Shown: in pieces, positions 47,086 to 56,930 of the stretch
How the letters are laid out: the number at the start of each line of letters is the position of its first letter
Position numbering within the stretch: position 1 is the first letter of the stretch
DNA from: Cristatella mucedo
Taxonomy: Eukaryota; Bryozoa; Phylactolaemata; Cristatellidae
Assembly (NCBI GenBank): GCA_009760855.2
Contig: WPIO01000002.1
Span: forward strand, 3,993,001-4,053,000
Reading direction: 5' to 3'
Length of the DNA: 60,000 nucleotides
Made by a program: the position numbers and the translations under genes
Notes under the pieces: generated by a model
The model's database searches: none
Told to the model about the DNA's origin: nothing
The model's input: only the letters and a program-made list of their open reading frames with translations

Positions 47086-47389
47086 GCCCACTTCCGTCGC
47101 CAATGAGTCTCCGACCTGCTCTGCATCTCCGACTTGCTCCGAGTCACAACCCACCGGCTCATGGCATGCCAACGTCGCCTTCATGACTTTCGCTACCTCG
47201 CAGGCCGTTGCCTTGTTGCACACCATCTGCACCTGGCATACCGTCACAGCCTGGATCGCCGTCTCTGCGTACCAGACGGTGGCATCCTGGGAAACCGTCG
47301 TCGCCCGGCACACCGTCGGCGATTGCTGATAATGCTTCTGGTTCCTTCTGTCGCCGCCCTCTCTCCGACAAGCTTTTGCTCACTCACTG

Positions 47390-47626
47390 CTCAGGAGTCT
47401 TACCTACTAGGCTTGCCAGTGCTGTTAATAGAGCATTGGGAAGCAGACGGTAGTCATCCTTGATTGCCTTGGGCATGTAAGAGTACATATAGAAGGCACT
47501 TCCTTCCAGGAAAAGAGGCAGATAATTGTGCCAGTCTTTCGGATTGACACAGCACAGCTAGAGCCTCCTCTCTGAGTCAAGCAGCCAAGTTGCGAAGTCA
47601 TAGCCGACTTGAAATTGCTCAAGCAT
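47390..47626 (-). pseudogene. gag: Gag-like fragment of the LTR element
   Basis: ATG at 47,626 on the minus strand starts a frame reading 'MLEQFQVGYDFATWLLDSE'. After one TAG the same frame goes on with 'WHNYLPLFLEGSAFYMY' and 'MPKAIKDDYRLLPNALLTAL'. The Trp/Leu pattern, 'LEGSA' helix and spacing resemble the retrotransposon Gag capsid domain of Ty3/gypsy-like elements. It covers only the first ~75 residues. The sequence beyond is G/C-rich, frame-broken and carries a minisatellite. Structural only; the element would depend on enzymes from relatives. Confidence 0.6.
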
Positions 47627-47665
47627 TATTGCTCTAGGCAACCGACGCCGCCTCTGAAAATAGCT

Positions 47666-47908
47666 TGTAGCTGGAGTAATGGTCTCGAGCAGCACAGAAC
47701 GCTAACCGACGAGCAAAACCACCAGCTTATTTCACCTACACAGAGCAGGACGTAGTACGACTCTCTTCGCCCCTCTCTCCCACTGGAGTGCCCCCACTCC
47801 CTTGTCATAACAATCACTAATCGCATGTCACGACTACCTATGACATCGAGTGTCACAGTCCACTCATACAACGATCAAGGACAGTGTGATCAATTAAATG
47901 AAACAACA
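47666..47908 (-). repeat. 5' LTR
   Basis: Right direct repeat. In plus orientation it starts 'tgtagctggag' and ends 'gaaacaaca'. The AATAAA signal is on the minus strand within 'ggtgaaataagctgg'-type sequence near 47,735, where this copy has lost the exact hexamer while the left copy keeps it. Confidence 0.8.
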
Positions 47909-47913
47909 TTTCT

Positions 47914-48506
47914 GATGGTGTGTGTACCTCAGCAAACCCTATTTCTATTACTCCTATATAGGCTTTTAAGAGGTGCAAAACTGCCTTGTGTTGTGAGCTC
48001 ATGATAAATTGTCATATGCTTGATCCTACTGCTATGTATAGCTGAGTTCACAGTACATTTAAATAGATTTGAAGCGTGTCATCTCACAATACGGCCGCGT
48101 TTCACTCCAGGCATTAGCTCAATCAATACTGGAGACCAATTTGTCTTCCTGAACAGTAAACATGGTGACCAGAGCAAAAGTTCTCATAACTACTAGACTA
48201 CGTTTCTGTAACTGGGGTGAGTCAGATACCGACCATCATTATAATTCTGATGGTGCTTCATAAAGTTCCGACTAAGACTTCCCGATGACCACACGATGAC
48301 ATCTGGTTTCGGAATGTTTTCCCTTCTAGCACATGTTATGTTAGGATAAGAAGGTCTAGTTGCAGCAGTCACAGGTCGTAGAAGCAGTGTGCAGGTATGT
48401 GCGTGCTGCTCCATATAGAAGCTTCTTGTATTGACAATTAATCTATCGCCAGTAACCTTTACTTTCAATGCGCGTGTTCAAGTATTAATTCCAAAGTTTG
48501 TTGCAG
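47914..48506. other. upstream region of the secreted-protein gene
   Basis: No repeat match. The 91-codon minus-strand frame at 48,193-48,468 has no recognisable domain and is not called. A splice-acceptor-like 'gtttgttgcag' ends at 48,506, so a 5' untranslated exon may lie in this stretch. No clear TATA box. Confidence 0.35.
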
Positions 48507-48528
48507 ATATACAGTTATTAAGAAGGCG

Positions 48529-49410
48529 ATGGATGTTTTTATTCTGGTCCTGACATGTGTGGCCGGGTTTGGTATCGCCCAAGCAGTAAGTGTTGCTAAG
48601 CTGTTTTCCATTTATTGTAACTTCTAATACTGTGTAAATGCGATGTAGTTCTAAAAAAAGTCTGAAAAAAATGTTCTTCAGGCATCTGCCGGCCAACCAG
48701 TTGCTGCCAATGCAGGAGACAATTCAACTGAAGTAGTATATATCATCATTAGAGGTACATCTAAAATTATAATCGCTTCTCAAGAATGAAGCTTTAGAAT
48801 GCTTAGACTGTCATGCTTATCCAAGAGCAAAATTGGCCGTTTGTTTGCTTTCCCGGAGTTGCTGAAATTTGGCTTTAACTCCGGAGGTTATCCGAGTGGA
48901 CCCATTCTGTGGCCCTACGATCGTGTCAACGAGATGCTATATAATAAATAGTTTTCGTGCTTCTCCGAATTCAAATTCTCCGACTTACGTTAACCCAATG
49001 TTCTGCAAAATTAGTGCATCTAATTCTTCTAGAAGAAATGATTTTACAAACGGATGCAGCTCCACGTCCAATAAAGATAAATATGAAAAAGTAAACGAAT
49101 ATATGTAAATATATATATATATATATAATGTAAAAATATATGAATATATATTATTAATAAATATGCTTCAAAAACCGTGCTCGTGCTGGTTGTAATATTA
49201 CTTGATGCATGTCGAATTCAGGGGAAGTCAACGAACCGTGTAGCCGGCCACTAACTTGTCAGCGAAGAGCTGATGCAAGCAAGACTGTGGACAGTCGTGG
49301 AATCGTGCGACCACTAAGTATAATCTCAATCTGGCTTATTTAGCAGGCTGTTGTTTTCACGTATTTGAAAATCACTAACACTCTTACTTTTAGCTACCCA
49401 TAAGTGCTAA
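48529..49410 (+). CDS. secreted small protein, four exons, 80 residues
   Basis: Predicted exons: 48,529-48,585, 48,682-48,754, 49,222-49,317 and 49,394-49,410 (TAA at 49,408-49,410). All three introns are GT-AG (GTAAGT...CAG, GTACAT...CAG, GTATAA...TTTTAG) and the phases (0, 1, 1) fit, giving 81 codons with no stop. The ATG has G at -3 and +4. Residues 1-19 form a signal peptide ('MDVFILVLTCVAGFG' then Ala). Next comes a short Ala/Gly/Asn-rich stretch with an Asn-Ser-Thr glycosylation site. The exon 3 part contains two Cys seven residues apart ('EPCSRPLTCQRR'), and the last residue is Cys. Family not recognised. An alternative third exon starting at 48,798 would give a shorter product with four Cys and a stop at 48,863. 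Gene model by eye, without transcript evidence. Confidence 0.55.
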
Positions 49411-49636
49411 AAGTGCTCCCAGTACTAATAATAGTAACCATTTATAACAACTGCATAGGGCTCGCTATGCTATGATCTGCATGCCCACTAGTCTTTATCA
49501 GCTCCGCTTATTAGGCGTTCTGAGTTAATTGTTCAGCAATGAGAATGGTGACGAGTTAGCGTGCGTGTCTTCTAGGATTTTAACTAGTTCTATTGTCTTG
49601 TACGTAAAAAATTAGCTAACTAGAATTGGGTATTAC

Positions 49637-49642
49637 AAATAA
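49637..49642 (+). terminator. possible polyadenylation signal of the four-exon gene
   Basis: AATAAA about 230 nt after the stop codon and 27 nt before the next gene's TATA box. An earlier AATAAA at 48,943-48,948 could serve the shorter alternative transcript. Confidence 0.4.
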
Positions 49643-49668
49643 ATATCAAGTTAATTTGGTAACAGCTT

Positions 49669-49676
49669 TATAAAAA
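49669..49676 (+). promoter_or_regulatory. TATA box of the histidine-rich protein gene
   Basis: TATAAAAA, followed about 65 nt later by a consensus-like donor GTAAGC at 49,741. A short untranslated first exon (about 49,700-49,740) is therefore likely, spliced to the acceptor at 50,071-50,072 after a strong pyrimidine tract. Confidence 0.55.
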
Positions 49677-50079
49677 GCCGACCTTGCAAATAATAGGCAG
49701 TTCAGCCAGAAAATTTTCAATTCGTATTGTTGGCAGTTACGTAAGCTTATTTATTCAATTACACACGGACTTTCAAAGCTGTAAGTTCCGATACTTCCGG
49801 CAGCAGAGTTTTAGTGAGTCAATTTTGATTCGACATCACTGTCCTTATGCAAGTACCAACACCGCACACATGGCGAAACGGCAAACTGTCCTAAAAAAAA
49901 TATACGTTTTGTCTGGCACCTAAAATCATGATCCGGCGTAATTGCATCATTTCTCGTTCTTACCCCTTCGATATTTCTTGAAGCTTAATTCTTAAAACCT
50001 ATTGCGAGATTATCTGTTTCGACATAGCACGGTAGATTCGGCTTTGTCGTTAGAGCTCTTTTTTTCTAAAAGTCGCTGC

Positions 50080-50394
50080 ATGAGTATTCCTTTGATTTAC
50101 TTCCTGTTCGCTATGACTTCATGCCTAACTGTTCTAGCTCCGACTACCGAAGCTTCAGCACCACCGATTGTTCTGCTTCCAACTACCCAAGCTCCGGCGA
50201 CACCACAAACTGAGCCGCATGAATTAGGCTTCAGACCAAATCGACACTTATTCCGCCAATGGCACTTGAAAAATTGGCATCGACTTGTGGAATCCGGGAA
50301 ATTACCAAGAAAACATCACGAGCGAGGAAGACATATTGGGCATCACTCAGGTCACGGGCGTCACTCTGGTCATCGGCATCACTGGCATCATTAG
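50080..50394 (+). CDS. secreted histidine-rich protein, 104 residues
   Basis: ATG at 50,080 is the only in-frame ATG and lies 7 nt after a splice-acceptor-like 'ctctttttttctaaaag'. Residues 1-20 are a signal peptide with a hydrophobic core ('LIYFLFAMTSCLTVLA'). Residues 21-45 are Pro/Thr/Ala-rich and consist of two imperfect copies of a Pro-Thr-Thr-x-Ala unit, likely O-glycosylated. The central part has Trp and Arg ('RQWHLKNWHRL'). The last ~27 residues are dominated by His with Gly, Arg and Ser ('GHHSGHGRHSGHRHHWHH'). No Cys in the mature part. His-rich tails of this kind bind Zn, Cu or Ni and occur in adhesive, biomineral and antimicrobial proteins; the role here is unknown. Intact, with TATA box, 5' intron and poly-A signal. 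Confidence 0.75.
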   Translation: MSIPLIYFLFAMTSCLTVLAPTTEASAPPIVLLPTTQAPATPQTEPHELGFRPNRHLFRQWHLKNWHRLVESGKLPRKHHERGRHIGHHSGHGRHSGHRHHWHH

Positions 50395-50431
50395 CTAATC
50401 GTGTAAGGACCGTCAATAGTGCTAAGCCACT

Positions 50432-50437
50432 AATAAA
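50432..50437 (+). terminator. polyadenylation signal of the histidine-rich protein gene
   Basis: AATAAA 38 nt after the TAG stop. Confidence 0.6.
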
Positions 50438-50782
50438 TATTAATTGCTAAGCATCAATAATTTAGACATGATGGCTAGCAGATTGAATGCAGTTTCCTTA
50501 CCGCTTGAGTAAATTTTAATACATATTTACGAGCCTAAATGAGAACCCTGTCCCATGTGAATACGGAGTAAGTTCGAGTCTCGTATCGTAAACTTAGGTT
50601 GTGCAGGAAGAACGCTTTCCATAGAAAAGCATCTATACTGGCTTGCATTATTAGGATTTAAATTTTTCATGAGCTAAGGCACTGTTGTTATAAAAACACA
50701 TCTGCATCGATTTGATGACCAGTCTATGTTATCACACTTTCTTGGCTATTTAGCGATAGTCCTCCGAAGCTGGAAATCATAG

Positions 50783-50784
<2 letters not shown>
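50438..50784. other. spacer, nothing recognised
   Basis: Between the histidine-rich protein gene and the GA microsatellite. Confidence 0.3.
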
Positions 50785-50871
<87 letters not shown>

Positions 50872-50879
50872 GAGAGAGT

Positions 50880-50939
<60 letters not shown>

Positions 50940-50965
50940 GAGAGAGAGAGAGATGGAGAGAGATG
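50785..50965. repeat. GA microsatellite
   Basis: About 180 bp of GA repeats with a few single-base changes and a GGGG interruption near 50,937. Confidence 0.95.
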
Positions 50966-50994
50966 GAGAAGGAGTAAAGGGAGTACACTGACGA

Positions 50995-52250
50995 AATAAT
51001 TATAATAATGTATTAGTATAACGAATGCCCTCACAGAACTTGATCTCTTTTTAGGCATTTGCATATGCTAATGGTGCCGCATGGTCAAAGAGTTAGTGGT
51101 AAGATGATACATTTCTGCAAGCAAAATACGGTTAGAGGTCGCATGCACTAGTTCTGCTTGCAAACTTGGTTAGTGGCATTGCCTACTGTGTCAGCAGGCA
51201 TAAGCACACGAAGGAGAAATCATATAGACCCACTAAATGCTGTGATGAATAGGTGCGTTTTAGTTTCTTTTAAGATTTTGTCAGGCCAGGCACGTCGCGA
51301 CGCCAGTCTTAAGTGAGTTCCAGGTGTCGTTAGCATACACACCAAAGGCACGGTCTCCAAAGGATTTGAGGTACGTGCAGGTGGGTGGCTAAATGATTAG
51401 ATTTAGAAAAACGGGTGGGACGATACGTAGCCCCGAGGGGGAGTAAACCTGATAGGTAGGCTGCAGTCAAAGAAGGAAGAAACCTAATAGTGAGAGACAA
51501 AACCTTGAATTCGATGGGTTGCTAGAGGGAAGCCAGTGTAGGTCAGCTAGAAGTGGTGTGATGTAGCAACTGCGATGCTCACGACAGACCAGCCTAGCTG
51601 CAGAGCATTGACAAATCTGGAAGTACCAGAGTGCACAAGCCTGGACACCAGAAAGCAGTGAATCTCAGAAGTCGAGACGTAATGTCACAAATGCATTGAC
51701 AAATTTAGGTGTGGTATCCCTGTCTAAACAAGTTCAAATTTTAGCAATATAATACAGATAAAAGCAGGCAGGTTTACTTCATAGCTCGTGTGATCTTCCA
51801 ATGAAAGGTCATTTTGGAGGAAGATACCTAGACTTCGTGCACGTTCAACAGGATATATCCTTGCATAGCCGAGCTTGAGCATTAAGTTTATTATTTCAGA
51901 ATCATAATTGCATTGCCATTAAAAATAGGTTCTTTTAATCATCATTCAATTGATGGAGTATTTCTGAATATTTCTGCCATCCATGTGTGGATGTCATTGA
52001 TGCATGTAGCCAAGGAGTTGGGAGGTCTGGAGGGGCTGGGCGAATGAAAAAAATGTTGCAACTGAGTGTCACCTGCATAGACGCGAAAGTCTAGACTGTG
52101 CTCAGATATCATAACGATAAGAGGGAGAGTAAGAACCGTGGAAAGTGCAGGACCATGCATGGGGTGCTGAAGTACCATATTCTTCAGTGGTTCATTGAAT
52201 GATCTTTGTCCTTCACAATTATACTCGGGAGTATATCAATTATACTCTGG
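50995..52250 (-). mobile_element. LINE family 1, 3' half, worn
   Basis: A minus-strand copy from the terminal block near 51,035-51,060 through the C-terminal domain to the reverse transcriptase. At 51,942-52,178 a short frame with 'YAGDTQL' is a mutated form of the catalytic motif (Ala-Gly-Asp for Ala-Asp-Asp). 5'-truncated near 52,250, where a SINE follows. Confidence 0.75.
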
Positions 52251-52257
52251 AGAATAA

Positions 52258-52437
52258 TAATAATACTAGATGATATAGCAGCCTCGTTTGTATAGCGACG
52301 GAAGAGCCTTTACGGCTATCACCACCGCGTGCAGCTGTGATAAAGGATCGCCCACCGCAGGAATCGAACCCACGACCTCGGAACTGAGGTCATGAAAGCA
52401 AACGCCTTACCTAGTGTGCCATTATGGCTCGTTATGG
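52258..52437 (-). mobile_element. tRNA-derived SINE, copy 3, with ATT tail
   Basis: The best copy. On the minus strand it has the tRNA-like head (from about 52,437), a perfect B box GGTTCGATTCC (plus coordinates 52,360-52,370), the body, and a tail of ATT repeats at about 52,253-52,262. Its tail resembles the tails of the LINE families in the window. Confidence 0.85.
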
Positions 52438-52639
52438 CATCTAACCACCATTCTCAGCTAGTGTGTTATTGCACTACCCTCTGATTGGCTTTAAATCTTT
52501 TTACAGCTCTTAAACGTAAATAACACTTTTTGAGCACCAGGCTTTCAGTCATTGTACTCTTACATCCAAAAATAACTGCTGGTTTATATCGTCGCGTGCA
52601 TCGCCTTTGCGTCCTGTTAGTCACAGCTAAAGGTGCATA

Positions 52640-53285
52640 TGTTCAGCTCAGCTTTCCCAGCGCCGTAGCGAACTTATCTTGCTGGTTTACAGGCATGGCA
52701 ATCAGGCACTTACAGTTAGTGCAAGACTTTGCAGCTAAGCTCGTCTCTCGTGAGCTTCACAATTGCTCTATCGCACCACTTCTGCCTGACCTGCAATGGC
52801 TCCCAATCAAGCAGTGCATCGACTTCGTTGTTCTGTCACTTACTTTTAAGTCCCTTCATTTCTGGCTCCAGCCTACTTATTAGAAATACTCCCCCTACAT
52901 GTGAAAAATTATTCAATCTGAAGATCTGACATGAATAGTTTAGCCTTATCGTGCGAACCTCAAAACCGTTTGAGAGCTTGCCTTTAGTTTCTATGCCCTA
53001 AACCCTGGAACTGATAACCGACGCACGTCACAACGTCCAAGACCCGATGACATTTGAAAAGAAGCTTAAAACGCACCTGTTTGTTGTAGCATTCAGTTGG
53101 TCTTTGTGATTCGTCTCTCGTGTATGCATCTGCTTGCATTGTACCTACTGCTTGAACATGTTACTAGTCCTCACTTGGTAAGGCTTTCTATACAGCATCT
53201 GTAAAGTGCCAATAAGAAAATTCAGTCCTTTGAGGTTGTTATGCACTCGTGCCATTATTGTTAATATTAATATTATTATTATTAC
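52640..53285 (+). mobile_element. LINE family 1 3' end
   Basis: Contains 'LQLVQDFAAKLVSREL' and 'LPDLQWLPIKQCIDF' in the frame 52,530-52,883, then the terminal segment and an ATT tail at 53,260-53,285. Confidence 0.8.
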
Positions 53286-53304
53286 CATCTTCCCTGTTTC
53301 CGTG

Positions 53305-53430
53305 TTTAATAATAAGAAAAATGCATAATGTACAGCGCCCAAAGAGAACTCAATCTGTTTCTCTGCGCTCTACATTTTCTGAAAGGAAGCACGATCAAAT
53401 GATAGTGATAGCATGCTGAATAAACAAAAA
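53305..53430 (-). mobile_element. LINE family 1 terminal stub
   Basis: Only the last ~125 bp of the family, on the minus strand, inserted tail to tail with the ATT repeats of the plus-strand copy before it. Confidence 0.65.
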
Positions 53431-54658
53431 GCGTGGTGGTTTGCTGCGTGTCACTCCTTGTTGCCTCTTTCCTATTTCTATTGCGTGAACTGTAAGATAT
53501 GTTGATAACGACCTGATTCTATGAGGACGCCATGCAATCGACTGATTACCACTGATAATCCTATCATAATACGAGTACACAAATTCAGGTTGGTGGTTGC
53601 ATTCAAGAAGTTTGCCGCTTCACTAATAGCCTCCTGATGTGACCCGGTACTTTAATCGCACACATTTTCAAAGCAATAATAGTAATTCATGTTAATTTTC
53701 GCATTTGTAAACTTTCAGCGTAGTGTCGCGTTAACTTCCGTAGCCCTTACTCGCTTCGACAGTGCCGCCTTTTCTCCAGTCTTAATATTTTTACGAATAA
53801 TTACGATAAAATTTCCACGACACTCCTCAAGAAGTGGAGGGTGTAGTTTAGATAAGCATCCAGAAGCACTACAATACAGGGAGTAAACAGAAAGGCAAAA
53901 ACCTGCGATTCCTTACTAAGTCTGATTAAGAGCCAGTCAAGGTTGATTAGAATTATAAGAATTATGCAAGTTGGCGGTCATTACTCTTGCGACAAAGAAA
54001 TTTTTTGCTTTAACTATAAGGGTGGAATTGCAAAGGCCGGAATAACTCCGAGCTGCGACCAACATATAACCTGCCGGTATATCGCAAATGCATAGTTGAC
54101 CTTATTATGGAATCCTTGTCAAAGTAGGCTGGTACTTCATAAATCTTTATTGTAGAACATAGGTCACCTTGACTGGAATGCTGATGTGGCATTGTATTTA
54201 AAGTTCAACCCAAAAAATATCCTCAATAATGCTTGCAGAAGTTTTTTGGATTAGCCTGGATGAGTCATTAAAAGGTAAGGCTTTGAATTTAAGTACTACC
54301 AGGTTGACTTGAAATAATTATTAATTTTTACCATCATTCAATATTATGGATTGTAAAAAACTCCAAACGCCTTAAAATCTCGCAACAATATGGGACCTAG
54401 AGCATTTCAATGTATTGTAAATGATACCCAAGCCAAATAGCCGACAAAATTTAATTGTCGCCTCCCAAGACCTGGCGCTACCACCGTTTCTTGTCGGATG
54501 CCGAGTTTTCTTTTGAAAACCCAAGTTTTTAGCGAATATTTTAAACACGAATCAATGCAGGTATGATCATTTTAAAGCTTACCGTTTTTTTGCGACAGTG
54601 TGGCATAGGAATATATGTGCCTATGAACACTTAAACGCTAATCGCTTCGGGCTGCTGG

Positions 54659-54705
54659 GTTTACCACACCGGCGGTGGTATTAGATACGCCGGTGGCTAG
54701 TAAAC
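54659..54705. repeat. imperfect hairpin at the 5' side of a LINE
   Basis: Arms 54,659-54,674 and 54,688-54,705 pair as 'gtttaccacaccggcg' with 'cgccggtggctagtaaac', allowing a small bulge, around a 13-nt loop. GC-rich stem in AT-rich surroundings. Confidence 0.5.
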
Positions 54706-55742
54706 CGCAAAACAGTTGCAATCGTGTGCACCTAATATCGCTTCATATTGTAGTTAAAATCCATTCCTGTATATTGTTGCAGTTGCTAAGACCCGTGGAT
54801 TATGCATTAGCAAAATAGCGCTACGGAGCAGCCACTGTGGCCGGCCTAGCGAGCTGAGACGCTGCTCGTTTGGCGGGAGCAGCGAACTGAGTAACAGCTC
54901 GTTTGATATTCATAGCACTCTCTCGAAACGTTTAGCACATTTTTCCTCAGCGTTACTGTGAATCTCTCTAATCTAGTGTTCGCTAGGTCTGTTGCATATT
55001 ATTATTTATCAGGCAGCCCAACATAACGCTTCTCTTTGTAATTTTTGCTCTACGTGCTATAAACCCCTTTTAATAAGCGACCTGGTTTCTGATAAAAGGT
55101 CTCAACCTGCTCGTCTTGACTGAAACTCGGTTGAAATCAGTAAACTGCAGGACTATTAAGTACGCAACTCCAACTGGCTTCAACTTTTTTGCGCTCCCAT
55201 ATCAATCAAAATCGGAGGTGAATCGACATTGCCATACATTCGATCTTCGATTACAAGCGTTTTCAGTACGTTTGACGAAGAATTTTGAATCTATTGTCTT
55301 CATTTTACCGGATAACAAGCTACCGATGGTCAAAGTAGCCTTCCGCCCACTAGGTACCAAGTCCTCTTTTAACTCTGGTTTGTCTTATCTCATTTTAATT
55401 AGTTGTGCAAGAAATATATCTTATTTATTATGAATGATTTTAACATTCATCTTAATAGTTTACCTTACGCCTTTAGCACCAAATTTCGCACGTGACAGAC
55501 TAATAGCCTCTTGTGGCTAACGTGCATGGCTCTAATCACATCAAGGGTTACATACTCGACCAAATCTTCTCATACCACTTGCGTGATATCATCGCCAATT
55601 ATTAACAAATTCTCCTTATCTGACAACATGCATATCTCATTCAGCCAACAATGGGTGCCCTCCTAATCCTCCTCAGAATCGCATGTGAATCGCAAAACCT
55701 CAAGACCCTTGACATTAAAGCTGTTCATACGATAATATCTGC

Positions 55743-55902
55743 TTCACCTCTGCATCTCAATCTCCAATCGACCAGTCATTGTTGGTATATTGCTATAACA
55801 CCGCACTAGGTGATTGACTAGATTCACCTCTGCATCTCAATCTCCAATCGACCAGTCATTGTTGGTAGATTGCTACAACACAGCACTAGGTGATTGACTA
55901 GA
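55743..55902. repeat. 80-bp tandem duplication
   Basis: Two adjacent copies starting at 55,743 and 55,823, differing at only about three positions, inside the LINE linker. A recent local duplication. Confidence 0.9.
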
Positions 55903-56530
55903 TGAATTTGTTCTTCTAAATAAGCTCACTGTGCACCATCGCCCTGACGGCCTATGGTTTACTAAAGACATTAAACCATCCAGATATATATATACAAAGT
56001 GCTAGCTTGAAAAAGTAGACACAAGATCAGGACTGACTCTCTATTGAAAGTAATACGAGGACTATATTTGCTCGTAACAATCGGTCCTGGCCAGGGCCAA
56101 GTCTAGCTTCTATAAACAAAGTGTTCAATTGCATATGCACAATCCTAAAATGCTAACGTCGACGATCAACCATTTCCTTAACCACAACAGGTTAGCTCAG
56201 TACCTAGCGATCAGAGTGATGATTTCCCCGATTGGTTCTCTAGCTTCTGGGTCGACAATACAGCCGAGATGAAAGAGTCAATCTCCAAGATTTCACCATC
56301 CCTCTGAAATCCGGTCTCTCAATTCCATGCAGCACCTCAATGTCATCATATAAGGAGGTCACTAGTGACAAAATCTGGATGTATACATCCGTATCAAAGA
56401 AGATGACTAACTCTCTAGACCGTATTTGCACTTTTCTGTTTTTAAAATGCATCGATCTGCTGCTGCCATGCATAACTAATATCATAGATATGTCACTAGG
56501 TCATGTCACAGAGCCTTTCGAAAGGATACA

Positions 56531-56630
56531 GTAATAATCGCTCTAACGCACCATATAAAGTGCCATCAGAGAACTCAATCTCTTTCTAGGCTCTTTACAT
56601 TTGCTGTTAAGAAAAATATAGTCCGGATAA
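56531..56630 (-). mobile_element. LINE family 1 terminal stub, minus strand
   Basis: The last ~100 bp of the family with an ATT-type tail, inserted in the host LINE between its 'PFERIQ' codons and its 'LKK' codons. Confidence 0.7.
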
Positions 56631-56860
56631 CACTCAAGAAAACAAAACAAGACCAAGAGAACTTGAGCAATTCCGCCCAGTCTCATTTCTGTTGTTCCTA
56701 TAAAAGCCACCGGAACGAGTCGAGGCAGATCTGCCCTACTAATATTTAAACTTTAAACTTTGCTAATATGTATCAATTTTGTTTTAGAGCTAATCACTCT
56801 ACAAAGTCGACATCGCTTCAGGTGTATAAAGGACTACTTAATAATGTGGGCTTGAGTAAT

Positions 56861-56930
56861 GTAAAGCCCTTAGAGAAAGAGTTTGAGTTTACTGAAGGCG
56901 CTTTACCAAGTGTTTTATTATTATTATAAT
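56861..56930 (+). mobile_element. LINE family 1 terminal stub, plus strand
   Basis: Only about 70 bp: the terminal block and an ATT tail, inserted in the reverse transcriptase region just before the 'SAAFDTID'-type block. An unusually short insertion. Confidence 0.7.

Larger units (their letters stand above)
46124..47908 (-). mobile_element. non-autonomous gag-only LTR retrotransposon
   Basis: Two direct repeats of about 244 bp (46,124-46,367 and 47,666-47,908) bound 1.3 kb. Each starts TGT and ends ACA. The pentamer TTTCT directly precedes the left repeat (46,119-46,123) and follows the right one (47,909-47,913), a typical 5-bp target duplication. On the minus strand each repeat has an AATAAA near its end, and a Gag-like frame starts 40 nt inside the right repeat, which fixes the orientation. 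No protease, reverse transcriptase or integrase. No good tRNA-complementary primer site is visible. The repeats look about 80-85% identical, so it is not recent. Confidence 0.85.
52455..54450 (+). repeat. right member of the dispersed 2-kb duplication
   Basis: Counterpart of 750-3,070 (see there). It contains the LINE 3' end at 52,640-53,285 and an extra minus-strand LINE stub at 53,305-53,430 that the left member lacks. Confidence 0.75.

Noticed and set aside
46560-47186. 208-codon plus-strand open frame
   Set aside because: It is the complement of the GC-rich interior of the LTR element and includes its minisatellite. The element is oriented on the minus strand.
47159-47383. Collagen-like Gly-rich reading on the minus strand
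   Set aside because: Gly spacing is irregular, and the reading is confined to the GC-rich LTR-element interior. Not a collagen repeat.
48193-48468. 91-codon minus-strand open frame upstream of the four-exon gene
   Set aside because: No recognisable domain, and it faces away from the gene with no supporting signals. Kept as upstream region.
50746-51064. Ser/Leu-repeat open frames
   Set aside because: Translations of the GA microsatellite.
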